Below are positions 45,332-56,462 of a stretch of 64,000 nt of DNA, piece by piece. Source of the DNA: Sipunculus nudus (Eukaryota; Annelida; Sipuncula; Golfingiida; Sipunculidae); NCBI GenBank assembly GCA_026874595.1, contig CM049313.1, positions 59,477,159-59,541,158 of the forward strand, read 5' to 3'. The notes below the pieces were generated by a model. That model was not told the origin of the DNA and made no database searches. It saw only the letters and a program-made list of their open reading frames with translations. Each line of letters opens with the position of its first letter. Within the stretch, counting starts at the first letter, position 1. The position numbers and the translations under genes are program-made.

Positions 45332-47066
45332 GTTACAGCTAGTCTTTACAGCTAGGTAAATTCAGTAAAAAATTTAAAAAATATTTTTCAACAAGAATGT
45401 AACACATCAGAGAAAAAAAAATAATTTGAAATGTTGTTATGTAGTTTGATCAATATGGGTCCATTAAATATTGGCTTACTGTTACTTGGTGCATAATATA
45501 GTTCACCTTTAAAATGTCTTTAAAGTTATAAAATGATATTATAACTGAATCTATAGCTAGACATATGTTTACCATCAGAAAGACGCGTACCTGGTATAAA
45601 ATAATGTATACTTTATACCGGCCTATGTGTTCAGTAATTTAATTTCACCTCTTGTAGAGTACATTGAATTCATATCAATTTATAAGGGACTAAACTGTTA
45701 AATATGAAGTAAAGTAAACCTTGTCATTTTTTTTCTCAAAATGTACAAGAATAACTATAATTTCGAACATTTAATGTATTTTAGTGAAAGAACATAGGGA
45801 TGATAGCCTGGCCAATAGTTGAAATACATTTATTTGAAACAATAACTGTTACACTACTGATTTGCTCAATAAATGCTAACTTGTGTTTTACAATTTTATA
45901 TTGGACAATTAATTTATATATAATATATATATTGTCTTTGTTGGAAAATGAGCGTCATATAAAATTATGGATTAAGAAAAAGAATTTCGCTATGTGTTCT
46001 TCCGTTTATGATGTTCTAAATAAAAGAAATTGTTTAACTAGTTTACAAACGTAATTTGCATTTATTATTTTTTAAATATATATGTTTCATATCTGAAATA
46101 TTCAGGTTAGGCCTAATGTAAAGACATTATCCCTGTGGCATTCTGTAACAGTTGTCTTATGTAAGTTGTGAAATTGTTACATCATAGAGACAAGTTAGGC
46201 ATGCTAGACGTGTAAGATTCTTAAAACACGTTTGTAAATATTTGAAACATGTAGAAGCTAAAATGTACTTGAAATATGAATCACGTTTAAATAAAATGGG
46301 ACAAAAACGCGTTTAACATTTTTTTAAGAGTTTCAACCTGAAACTAGTGACCATTTAATTGAAACATGTTAGGATTCATATCAATATGACACGTGTTTCA
46401 GGTTAAGACTTGATAATTCCAAAAACGTGTTATACACTTGAAACATGTTGCAAAACCTAGATTTGAAACACGCTTTGTTTAAAACTCCACGACGTGTTTT
46501 AAAAATGGGACAAAATGGTGTTTTTATTTAAACCATGAAACGTGTTTCCTGCTTTTAGAGCGCATTCTCAGACGTCTACTGTAGTACTTGTACCCACCTT
46601 CAAATGCCTGGCTGGTATACAAGGGTCCAACCGAATGGCCGGTTGTATCGACGCTAGAACAAGTTGTTCTTGAGTCCGGCTGCAGGTTGTCCCGCTGATC
46701 CTCACATTTGTAACTCCACGTAGCTTTGTTAGTTTGATATGTACCGATCACCCGTTCCTTCACGTCTAAAAGTCTCAGGTCCCCTCGTGTCAGCTGTTTA
46801 TGCCAAGAAAATTTTATTTTTAACAAGTTTTAAAGTTTCTCTTAGATATTAAAAAATGATTAACATATTAATTTTAGTGCTCACATTAGCTGATATCCTT
46901 GATAGGAAATAAAATTCTATGCCAATTAATTCCAATGTACTTTTGGCTAGAAAAATAATAAATATGTTAATTAACATGGATAGAAAATATGAAGCAAAAT
47001 TTTAGCACTGACCGCTTCCGCCCCAGTTGATATAAGGAGACAGAATGTCAGTGTGAAGGGCGCCAT
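41743..47066 (-). CDS. Signal-peptide C-type lectin (4 exons); separate gene or 5' part of the receptor
   Basis: Exons 47066-47013, 46793-46598, 43681-43449 and 41886-41743. Phases match at each join (0, 1, 0) and give 208 codons plus stop. Exon 1 is a signal peptide (MAPFTLTFCLLISTGAEA). Exon 2 encodes a 65-residue N-terminal region of unknown type. Exons 3 and 4 form one C-type lectin domain: CPSGWERYSETCFLF, RDYC, WIGLND, YWEFG, then NWNTGEPNNSGNEDC, WNDGDC and PFVCTKPRCG before TAA. EPN plus WND predict calcium-dependent mannose-type binding. The TAA overlaps a GG^GTAAAC donor, so exon 4 could instead splice onward (exon end 41747). However, that phase does not fit the next SRCR exon, so an exon would be missing. 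AATAAA at 41401-41406 on the minus strand could serve a separate gene. Confidence 0.75.
41887..43448. other. Lectin intron 3
   Basis: AT-rich, no recognised exon or element. Confidence 0.5.
43449..43681 (-). CDS. Lectin exon 3: N-terminal half of C-type lectin domain
   Basis: 233 nt after TTTTCAG, donor AGG^GTAAGA, phase 1 in, phase 0 out. Shows CPSGWERYSETC, SWYSARDYC, GELAKV, NTYIANRM, VVWIGLNDL and YWEFGTNER. Confidence 0.85.
43794..43964. repeat. 33-bp direct repeat pair with TGATCAGC motifs
   Basis: ATATCAGAATGCGCTGATCA at 43794 and ATATCAGAATAAGCTGATCA at 43932 begin two 33-bp direct repeats. Further CTGATC(A/G)GC copies lie near 43730, 43756 and 43893. They sit in intron 2, just upstream of the lectin-domain exon. 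Confidence 0.65.
44380..44770. repeat. Third, diverged copy of the receptor 3'-flank segment
   Basis: Shares ordered blocks with 25800-26280 and 61010-61500: a CACGACTC...GTCGTGA(C/T)ACAAGCC block, a TTATAACGGAA block followed by CACATG(G/T)TAGGTGT, and ATGAGGCGTTGT followed by AAAATAT. It lies in lectin intron 2 and carries no exon. Confidence 0.6.
44803..44882. repeat. (TC)n microsatellite
   Basis: TC run with a few interruptions. Confidence 0.95.
45275..45328. repeat. (TA)n microsatellite
   Basis: Uninterrupted TA run in lectin intron 2. Confidence 0.95.
46150..46560. repeat. Cluster of GAAACA(T/C)GT motifs
   Basis: TTGAAACATGT and its relatives (GAAACACG, ACACGTGTTTC, AAACGTGTTTCC) recur at least eight times in both orientations within 400 bp, next to lectin exon 2. 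Confidence 0.6.
46598..46793 (-). CDS. Lectin exon 2: N-terminal region of unknown family
   Basis: 196 nt between AAACAG and GAAG^GTGGGT, phase 0 in, phase 1 out. Encodes LTRGDLRLLDVKERVIGTYQ, later SYKCED and TTCSS. Two cysteines; no family recognised. The next exon's AA completes a Glu codon before CPSGW. Confidence 0.62.
47013..47066 (-). CDS. Lectin exon 1: signal peptide
   Basis: 18 codons from the ATG at 47066, ending GCG^GTCAGT in phase 0. Hydrophobic core with TFCLLI. Confidence 0.62.
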
Positions 47067-47069
47067 GTT

Positions 47070-47964
47070 CAACTGGCAACCCGGTCTGTGCACGATTTAT
47101 GATTACTGGGACATATAGCGACCCTTTGTATACATATACAAGAAGATTAATACAGTCCGATTGGCGCAATGCTGTACAGGCATACTTCAGCTGATATGTT
47201 GACAAAGCCCTGATATATGAGTATATTTTTAAAAAATCATTTAACCTTATGTACTCACCGTTAGTTAGGGAGACATCATACAACAAAATTTTATGGCAAA
47301 CATCACATATTCATATGTTAACATATTCTTATTAAATTGTTACGCTTCGTCAAATTGTGAGCATAGACCTTGTTAGCTGAGAAATGTTGAGGGGGACAAG
47401 CAAAAGTATCGATAGAAATATTTTCTCCCAGAACTTCTCTTCATCTGCTTCGACAATTCACCCCCCAAAATAAAAAAAAATAAAAATAAAAAACTCTCAG
47501 CAAACATATCATACTTTACTCACTTCATATTTTATGACAAAATTAATTTTCAATTTCTAACACTGAATAATTTATATTTTACATTTCTTTTAAACAGTCA
47601 ACAATATTTATGCCATTCATGCTTACACATGAAAAAGATAAGATGCATAAATGCTGAGAAAGTTATTATGTTCATTAGAAACCTGGAAACAATTAGGAGA
47701 AGTTCGGATGATTTTACCTTAATAATCTAGCCCAGGATCAACCCTTTCGAACACATCCGAGAATTAGGTTAAACAACGTGGAAAACTCACTTCAGAGAAA
47801 ACTATGCAAAACTAGGGTTCACATTTCTTATTTTGTTTATTCGATCTTCGAACTGAAGGTAAATGTCTTTGGTTTTCGGACGCCTGCGATAAATTTGTAG
47901 AAACAATACTACACAAATTTTTTTCTAAAAGTTGAAAAGATGAAAGAACACACACAACGAAGAC

Positions 47965-48002
<38 letters not shown>

Positions 48003-48620
48003 TTTTGGGACTAGATATGGATTTAAGGTTGTAGGAATTCAATGGGCCTCACAGTGTACTCAAAGAGGTTTTAGAATACTTATGTGCCTAGTGCTTCCAG
48101 GTCCGCGTCTTGTGCAGTGTGTTCAAGTACCAAACACTTTCATTTCTTTTTGTGAGATGGTCAGGTTCGATGATGTGTGGACACAGATTAACAAATATAA
48201 AACAGTGCATCAATACATGATATATCTTAACGTTCATTTTACCTTTATTTGTGCAGTTGTCAATGGAAATGTGCAGTTCTAAGCCTTTTGCAGTACATAG
48301 ATTTTTGGCAGTTCTAAAAATTAAAAAACTGTCTCCACATCAATCAATAAATACCTACTTTTGAACAAATGAGTGAATAATGGAATTTCATATCAATGTT
48401 ATACAACATATAATTGGCTTATGTATGACTTTGCGTTGTTATTTTTCAGTGATAATTATATATATTGTGTCATACTTTCATTTTTAATATATTAATACTA
48501 TTCATCTATAAACTGTTTTTATGGTTGAAGTAACCGCCTTCTTTTTCTAATGTTTTGCTCAACTAAGTATATGTACATCTGCGAAGTTCCATTCCGGTTT
48601 CGGACTACGTGACAGGGGCT
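47070..48620. other. 5' flank of the lectin gene
   Basis: Putative promoter region, with no TATA box confidently assigned. It contains an (AG)n run at 47968-47998. No other exon is supported. Confidence 0.4.
47968..47998. repeat. (AG)n microsatellite
   Basis: AG run followed by GGGTATTTTGGG. Confidence 0.92.
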
Positions 48621-48639
48621 TATATCCAACTTTTCTTTG

Positions 48640-48895
48640 TGTCAAAGAGGTTCGGTATACCACCCCTGCGGGCCCTTGGTGTGTGTCATCCCAATTACTG
48701 GATCATAACACCCAGGAACCCCCGAAAAGCGCACTCGTTTGTAAGTGAAACACGACTGATGGGCACAGTCTTCCCATAAAGCCTACAGAGCGCTCACCCT
48801 TGATGGGGGTGAAATATCTCACCGCCTCGGCTGAAATTCGAACTCAAGATCTCCCCCTCTTTTAGTCCTGCGCTCTACCCCTGAGCAACAGAAAC
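48640..48895 (-). repeat. tRNA-derived SINE
   Basis: On the minus strand, TTGCTCAGGGGTAGAGCGC (about 48872-48890) matches a tRNA A-box and GAGTTCGAATTTC (48833-48845) a B-box, with tRNA-like spacing. The region does not fold as a clean tRNA and a non-tRNA body follows to about 48640, so a SINE is preferred. Confidence 0.6.
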
Positions 48896-48921
48896 CGGTT
48901 TTCATTTATTAACTTTATACA

Positions 48922-49466
48922 GTGGAACCTAACCCAAGCACTACCTGTCTATTAATACCGTCCTTGGTTATACGGAACACGAGGTTAAAACTGACTATAA
49001 TATAAGACCATCGTCGAATTATGCCCTCCCTCAGGCAGTCCCATGGGTGGTCTTATTACACAGGTTTTACCTTATTAAGACCCTAGAACCCGATAAATGT
49101 CCACGATTCTGATGAATCTTGTTCCGTGGCCTTCCACCTTTTTATTGGTGGGCTTTATAGGCCTCATTTGATCGGAAAACGCTTAATCAGAAGGTTGTGC
49201 AGTTCTGAAAATTCCTTTAAAAAATACCCAGTTACATACCAGTAAAACATTAATTCAGAATGGAGCGGCATTTGAACACACTAACAAAATGTCTGCAGCA
49301 TCATAGCCCATGCCGATACCATCAACGGGAGCCCGGTAAAGTGGTCAAATTTTCGAGGTGATCGTCTGAGCGAGGTCTGATATGAAGACCGAAAAAAAAG
49401 GTTTTCGTTGATTAAAGGTGGTCACTAAATAAGGGTGTTCATTAGGCAAGATTTTCTGTATATACA
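48922..49466. mobile_element. Possible Tigger-like non-autonomous DNA transposon
   Basis: The left end TACAGTGGAACCTAACCC resembles Tigger/pogo termini and the right end AGATTTTCTGTA closes with CTG-TA. The inverted match is poor, and no coding sequence is present. Confidence 0.3.
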
Positions 49467-49469
49467 CGG

Positions 49470-50790
49470 TCACATGCTTGATACAAATCAGTTGATGAAT
49501 TAAATAGATCCACAGCTGCATGGTCGTCGATTAAATTATCTCAGAATTCGCTACAAACGTCATTAGGATATGTTGTAGACACATTGAACACGTATTCAGC
49601 ATGCAAAATCAGCTTTTTATGTTGCTATACCTCAATGTTTGTCTCATTTCTAAGAGTCAAAATAATATGTTTCAATGTCTTAATGCATGGAAAGATATAC
49701 ATTAACACTTAAACATTCATATCTTGGTCAACTTGGCCGGTAAGAGCAAGAGGATTATCATAGTTATCATTTTTTTAATTTCCTAAAAAAATATACTCAG
49801 TAACTTTAGTTACATACCAGCAAATACATGAATTCAGAATTAGGCGGCATTTAAACACACTGTAAAAATGTCTGTAAAGTCATAGTTTATGCCGGTGCAT
49901 GTCTCTAATGGACCAAATCATGTGCAACAAGTAGTCAAATAAAGACTGATTTAATCCTAAATCAACAGATGGTTTGATTCATATCAGAATTACGTTCTTG
50001 ATGTTTGTATATATTTTATTTGCATAAAAAGACCAACGGGGTTTTGATGACTGGTCTCTTTTGAATTCAATACCGGGAAGAAGAGCATGTGAACCTGACA
50101 ATCTCAAGAGTATGTATTACACAGTCGAATGCATGTTTTAATGGTAAGTCAACAACCGTTTGTGCGTTTTCCATTCAGGATACTTGAATAAATAAATACA
50201 GCATTACACTAATATTTCTTTCATAGTTAAAGACATTATAAGGGTTTCCATTGAAATAAATATCTATATTTCATTTTTTTCTATTTATAAACATCTAATC
50301 GTCCGATAATCCAAAAATCTCCTTTTAAAGGCTCCTTCACAAAATAATGAGATGCGTCAACAAAATGATACATGTTGTATGTTTGTTAATGTTTATTACA
50401 TTTTCTGATCTAACATCAGCTAATCGCTAGTCGAAACTTAATAAACATGATAAATATTTTACAATAATGTTCCTCCACTATATCAGCAAATTTCACCGGA
50501 ATATTTTAGGTATTTCCGTATCTGTATTGTGTCGGAGCATAATATATGTACATAGCCTGTGCTTCTTCCTATTCTTTTTAATTGACGAAACCAAGAACAT
50601 CTGTCATCTTTATTATTGGCAGAAACGTATCATCATAATGTTTATAAAACTGTAGACTTCATCATTTTTTAAACAGGATCCGCATGCATTTTTCAAATTA
50701 AGGAATAGACACATTAGTGTTTGGTCACGAAATAGCAAAACGTTAACTTCATATATCACGCATATCACACATATCAACTTGTGGTTCTGT
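49470..50790. other. Non-coding stretch
   Basis: AT-rich. Partial direct similarity between about 49240-49330 and 49800-49890 (ACTTTAGTTACATACCAG-like block with GCGGCATTTGAACACACT) shows an old local duplication. Confidence 0.45.
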
Positions 50791-51947
50791 TGGAATTATC
50801 CTTGGTATTGGTATAGAAACCAGACGTGCCTCCTTATCTGAAATGTTTTCAGATTCACTCTCTAGGGAGTCAGGTGAATCTACAGAGCATTATATCCCAG
50901 ACTTAGGTATTGGTAAATTACTGATGGGTCAAAGCATATTTCCGTGCAGAACCACGGTTTGCCCATTATATTCCTGCTGATTCCTGCCTATTTGGCCCAG
51001 CTTTCCTAGCTCCCCTTTATATACTATCATTAAGAGATTTATGGCTTGATTTAGATTGTCGAGGGCTGTCCTCAGCTAATTTCTAGGCCACTGACAATTT
51101 CTCATGCAACTCGCTTGCAAATGTATCATAGGTCTCGACAGATAGATTTTGACGGTTTACCAAGGTGCCAAAAAAACATATCATTCTTGGATGCCTATTT
51201 TACAAAAGGGAAAATCAACTAAAGACTCTGGCGTCGTTTTGTGTGCAGTTATACGCATTTACCTGAGTTTATATGTAATTAGGCCATTCAGATTTTTGTT
51301 CAGCCTCGAAAATATCAATCATGTTTACGAGTGTTCTATTGAACCGTTCAGTCTGATCATTCCCCATAGGATGGTATTGGGTTGTTCGAGATTTCTTCAT
51401 CCCGGCTAGGTCACATAAATCTTATTACCTCTTATTTTAAAATTTCCGCCCTGATCACTATGAAATCGTAACGGGTACCCATATTGATTAACAAACCTTT
51501 CCCATAAATGTTTGGCAGTTAGCTTTCTTTTCTGTCCATAACTTGTTAAAGCCAGCGGATACCTGGTGGAACAATCTGTGATAATAATTACGTCTCTAAT
51601 ACCATCTTTGCAGCATAAAGTATCTCTGCATTTCCTGAGCAGTTATTCTCATATTATCTTCGAGAAGTCCTATGATTGGTTTAAAAGATCCATCCGTTAA
51701 CTGTTCCTTTTAATGGTCTACATGCGTTCCCGATTGATAAATCAACCTGAGACACAATCCAATAAAAACCGATGCATCATGACATGTACAGATTGCACAA
51801 CCGCTTCCGCAGGAGCGTCTTCAGAATCGTCTCAGTAAGGTTTTCAGGATAATCGCAAAAGGGCTTCAGGGTCAACATATCGCTTCCTCCACCTGTATTA
51901 AAAATTGTAATCTGCCATTATTGACTGCCATCTTTACCTTAGAGCGT

Positions 51948-52271
51948 CTAACTTGGCAGAAGTATGTACGTTAACAGATTATTATCAGTACGTACCATGA
52001 ATACAGCTCCGTACAGGAATTCTCTACCAGTTATCGCCCAATTAAGAACGAGAAAGTTTAGATAGTTGGTGATAAATCTATCATCCGCGGATGACACACG
52101 CCGACTATCGAACGCTAAAGGCCTGTGCCATTTCGATTTTGTGAGAATTGCGGCTGTGCCGTCCTGTGAGGCATATGTTTGCAGAATAAAAGGTAAACTG
52201 AAAATTGCAAAGGCCAAAAGAGGAACCGAGGTCAGTTTTTCAATAACTTCATTAAAAACCTTGTTGGTCAT
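51948..52271 (-). pseudogene. RNase H remnant of decayed gypsy element
   Basis: 107 open codons. LPFILQTYASQDGTAAIL corresponds to the RNase H beta-strand block (Asp in TDASxxG replaced by Tyr). Later RRVSSADDRF and VRTDNNLL match the conserved C-terminal blocks. Confidence 0.75.
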
Positions 52272-53693
52272 TCAATATAAAAAAGGGGTGCTTGGAAGTA
52301 GAATTTACAGATGGATCCCCTTTTAGAAGATCACGGAGGGTTCTAGCAATTGTACTAAAGCCATGTATAAACGTCCTATTGAATTCTGCAAATCCCAGGG
52401 ATTTTCCCCTTGATAGATTTTGGGACAGGCATTTCTTTCAACGCAGAATTTTTGTTACGGTCAGAATGTATCTCATCTTTAGACACAACGTTACCAAAAT
52501 ATTTGACCTTTTGCTGGAGGAATTGACATTATGATGGATTCATTTTTATCTCTCCATTTCTAGTCGGAGGAACACTTTTTAAAGCTTTTCTTTGTTTTCG
52601 ACGAAGGTTTTGGAAAAGACAGTGATATAATACAATTATAACCAACGGTCCTTTAAATGTTTATCTCCCGAGATACTTTGCATAACCCTGAAGGAGCACA
52701 GATCAGACCGAACGGCATAATGTTAATTTAAAACCTAATAGGCCGACCGTGAATGCCGTCTCTGATTTATCAGATTCCTCTACTTCGACCTGCCAGAGCC
52801 TTTTACTAAGTCTATGTGGAAGAAAAACTTGCACCTACCAGGGAAACTAGTTGTCTAATTTTTTAAGACCATGGGCGTTTTTACCGTCCTGGCATTTAAC
52901 GCTCAAAAAACAACGCAGGACCGTAAAATTGAATCTGATTTGCGTACCAATACTATCGGGGAGGCCCATGGACTATTGCTGTCTCCTATGACATTCTTTT
53001 ATATCATATTTTTAGATGATGTCTAACCTCATAAAGATATGGTGGGATTCGTTTATGTCTCTGTTTGAAAGGACTATCATCTAGAACTATTTTGTATTTA
53101 TTGACACTAGTTATACCAGGATCAAAGTCTCAAGGGGAGAAAATATCCCGAAATCTACGAAAGAAACCTTTGATATTAGAGATCTGATCCGTTCTGGGCA
53201 CAGCTGTATATTATCAAGACACTTTTCTATACAGTCACACTCTAATGGGGAATCAAATAATGTAACCTGATGTAATGTACAAAGCACATATTTAGCTAGT
53301 ATAGTAATGTCTTACCAAGTCATATTGTAAATTTCAACAGGAACTCGTTGAAATGATCCTGAAGTAAGGTCAAGAGATTGCAACATAGGTGTCAAAAACA
53401 GTCGATTTAGTGACGTTGGGTTACATTTCAGTTCGATGACAGCTCACACCTCACCTGTGGTCCGCTCTCTGGTGCTACCATTGATAACCAATACCTGCTG
53501 TGTGGCTCCCATAAATGGTTTGTGTTAATAATATTCCAATCAGCATCCAGGGAATGCTTTGTAATACGGGAAAGGCATTTAAAGCCACATGCCAAGTTGA
53601 AAATACTTTATTTGAAATGTGTCTGTAGCAGTACAAATGATGTAATTTGTAACTGAACCTTTGATGAAAGGTACCTTTTAATTTAACTCTGTA

Positions 53694-53891
53694 TCAGTAA
53701 CTACAAGGACAGGTACAGCGACTTTTGAACTTAGTTCGGAAATGACTTAATCTCGGTGCAGAAGGAGACTTTAAACATTTTAAACCACTAGCCGTATATA
53801 CTTTCAAAAACTCAGTAACAGTTGGAATAAATACCTGGACAAAGTGCTCATCAGAGAAAGTTTCTGATATGGTAGTTACCTTAGCTCCCAT
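53694..53891 (-). pseudogene. Protease-region remnant of decayed gypsy element
   Basis: Opens MGAKVTTIS, the flap side of a retroviral-type aspartic protease site in which the catalytic triplet is no longer D-T-G. Followed by EHFVQVFIPTVTEFLKVY. Confidence 0.55.
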
Positions 53892-55616
53892 GTCTAACAG
53901 ACAGGTGGCTTCTATGTCCTCAACTAAACATTAAACTTGGCAATGATGCAAGCAAGTGGAGCGCCTGAAACACGTGATACACCTCACAGTCCCCTTGGTC
54001 ACAGTACTACTGCCAATGTTCGACCCAGTAAGTACACGGGAGTTTCTCAGTTTAAACGCTTACCCGCTATGTCGTGTTTGGCACGACAGTTTTTCAACCG
54101 TGTATGATCTAAAGGGCAATTAGTTGAATTTTGTCGTTGCACAGACCATAGTAGAACCTAGAGCGTAGCATCTTTGCAACCTCCAAGGGGGGGGGGGGGG
54201 TGTCCTACAGCTCCATGGACCTTCATATTCTTTCGATAACTGTTCAGCAAAAGAAAACTGATGTCTCAGTTGCTCAGGGCATAAAACATTGCCAAACATA
54301 GTATCAAACTTATCTATGAAGTCAGAGGGCGAATGATACTAAGCCATGACTAATATTGCTTCACTTGCTACATCCCGTCGGAGTTACGAATGACCTGCAT
54401 GATACTATCTTGATACATGCCTTTTGTATTCATAAGAAATCAAATATGATACACCTGCTGTCTATAACCGATCCCATCTTTATCATCTCCGCAGAACAGG
54501 GGTACCGTAGGAGGAGTTTGTGATTAAGGCTTCCATAGAAGGTCGAAAGGAATGCTGCTAAGTTTTATCTGCATCCCTCTGCTTTTGCATTGTTCTATCT
54601 ACCAGTTTCTCAACTTGATTCCTGGTTTACGTGGCAAATCGAGAAATAACTGTCTCAACAGGGTCTGTTAATTCATTATTCAATTTGATAAGGGTTTTTA
54701 TCTCATTTGCAGGTGAGCTTTCTGTGATAGATAAGCTCGTAAACTGTTTGTATACCCCTGACTCCTGACAATTAATCTTAAGCTTTCTGTACCGGCTCGG
54801 GTGTTACAAAGACTATGTAACCTCATCCTGCGCACAGCCTAGAATGGCTTTCTTTCACTAAGAGGACGTGTACATGTTCTACTTGACCTATGAATGTAAA
54901 ATATTCAGCTTATTCTGTATCACTGGCATCCGCCGATGTCCCCGTTATTGTAAGGGTTTGGGAAGTGATCATCTTGATCAACAATGTAACAGTAAATAAG
55001 CAAAGTGCTTCATCTTATTCAGAAAACGAATAAGAAAGGTGACACTTTAAAAAATAATTTATTAATAAATCATTATAGGATTTTTTTTTTTAAATAAGGG
55101 AGGCATAACAGTAAAGCCGGCTTCCTATGGAAACTTATTTACCTTACTAAAAGGCTCTGCTATTTTCACGTGTACGATACGTGTATGCAGTGTTTTGGTT
55201 GAGATTTTCAAAAATAATTTAAAGTCGTTTGATTTGTGGTGGTCACGGCAAAACTGAAAATTCTAACTGATTTTAATCCTATCAAGTGGCTGTTTAAATT
55301 TCCCCAAGAAGTACTTCTTAATTAGGCCTACTATTTTATGTTACTGATTATATCCTGAGGCATTCAATGTCTTGAAGCATAAGCATTAAATATAAAAATT
55401 GTATACTAATTAAACAATATACATTATTATCACAAAGTTAATAATATTACCTATCACTTAAACATGTCTCAGACTTATCAAATTTATATATCAATTAATA
55501 CTCTTAATTATGAATGGTGCAGCTAACCAGACTAGTATGACAAGACCATCAATAATTTTGTCCACACACAACAAATAGTCCATGCACTATACATGTAGTA
55601 GGAGAACCTTTACAGG

Positions 55617-55633
55617 TCCGCTAGGGGGCACCA
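55617..55633 (+). promoter_or_regulatory. CTCF-like motif
   Basis: TCCGCTAGGGGGCACCAG closely fits the bilaterian CTCF core (CC-x-x-Y-A-G-R-x-G-G-C-R-C). It lies between the lectin/receptor cluster and the duplicated copy. Motif match only. Confidence 0.4.
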
Positions 55634-56392
55634 GCGTATTCCAAGGCGTCATCAAGTTCTAGGAGAAAGTGACGTTTAAGCACTACTAGTTGTTATGAAG
55701 CAAACTGACGAAAATTCAAATGGAGTTTGAATCACGAGCCCACGCTCTTTCTGTGTGAAATGAAGGCAGCAGATTGTTTGGGGTTAAACACGAGTACACC
55801 TCTATCAGCGACGAAGCGGCTCCTTGCACACGGTTCGCACGCGTGAGGACAGCGGTCACCTGTTGTATTGGCTCAAACGGACTTCAGTCAAAGCGATATG
55901 CTATCACTGCACAAAGAACATTTCGGTTAAGGTAATAGGGCTGATAATTTAGGCCTAATAATGGGCAATTAATGAAGACTGCACTGTCACAGCTCAAAAC
56001 GTCTTTGCTGTCTTTACCGATATAACACTCAGATGTAAATATTCTTCTCAATTAATTTGTTCACAATCTGACCTAATTAAAGTAATATTATTAGTTGAAT
56101 TGAATTATTAAGGTAATAATACATCACTAATGTTTTAAATGAAAGTAATTATGCATGTATTATCTTAGCTAAACACGGGGTTCAATGTTCCTTGTGCTCT
56201 AATTTATAAATCTATTTCGTGTTTTAATTTCAATAACAATAACTCGTGTGTTTTTCCACCAAGTTGGCCAACCAGTGTCACTTGGCGGACTTTTCACTTA
56301 CTTAGGGTATGCATTCTTACTTACGGAGCCAATGAAGATAAATGTGAGCTATATTAAATTTTGGAAAATATCGCTTTCCCTTCGCGGTCATT

Positions 56393-56462
56393 TCGTGTTC
56401 CTCGCGATCTTTTCGCCCCTCCTCGCTATCTTTTCGCCTTTCCTCGCGAACATTTTGCGTTC
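56393..56462. repeat. About 22-bp imperfect tandem repeat, 3 copies
   Basis: Copies of TCCTCGCGATCTTTTCGCC, CCTCGCTATCTTTTCGCC and CCTCGCGAACATTTTGCG in a row. Confidence 0.7.

Larger units (their letters stand above)
50800..54900 (-). mobile_element. Second Ty3/gypsy element, heavily decayed
   Basis: Order and content on the minus strand fit gag-pol. A protease remnant with GAKVTTIS lies at about 53891 (the usual D-T-G is altered to DMG-like). A reverse-transcriptase relic near 52830-52690 has a FFHIDL-type block. RNase H lies at 52271-51948 (PFILQTYASQDGTAAIL, then FMVRTDNNLLTY). Integrase lies near 51400-51300 with an H-P-x-G-N-x-Q-T-E-R-F-N-R block. Frames break every few hundred bases or less and no LTR pair was recognised. 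It is older than, and of a different lineage from, the element at 18.5 kb. Confidence 0.75.

Noticed and set aside
48833-48890. A true tRNA gene
   Set aside because: The A and B boxes are present but the acceptor and anticodon stems do not pair cleanly and a SINE-like body follows.
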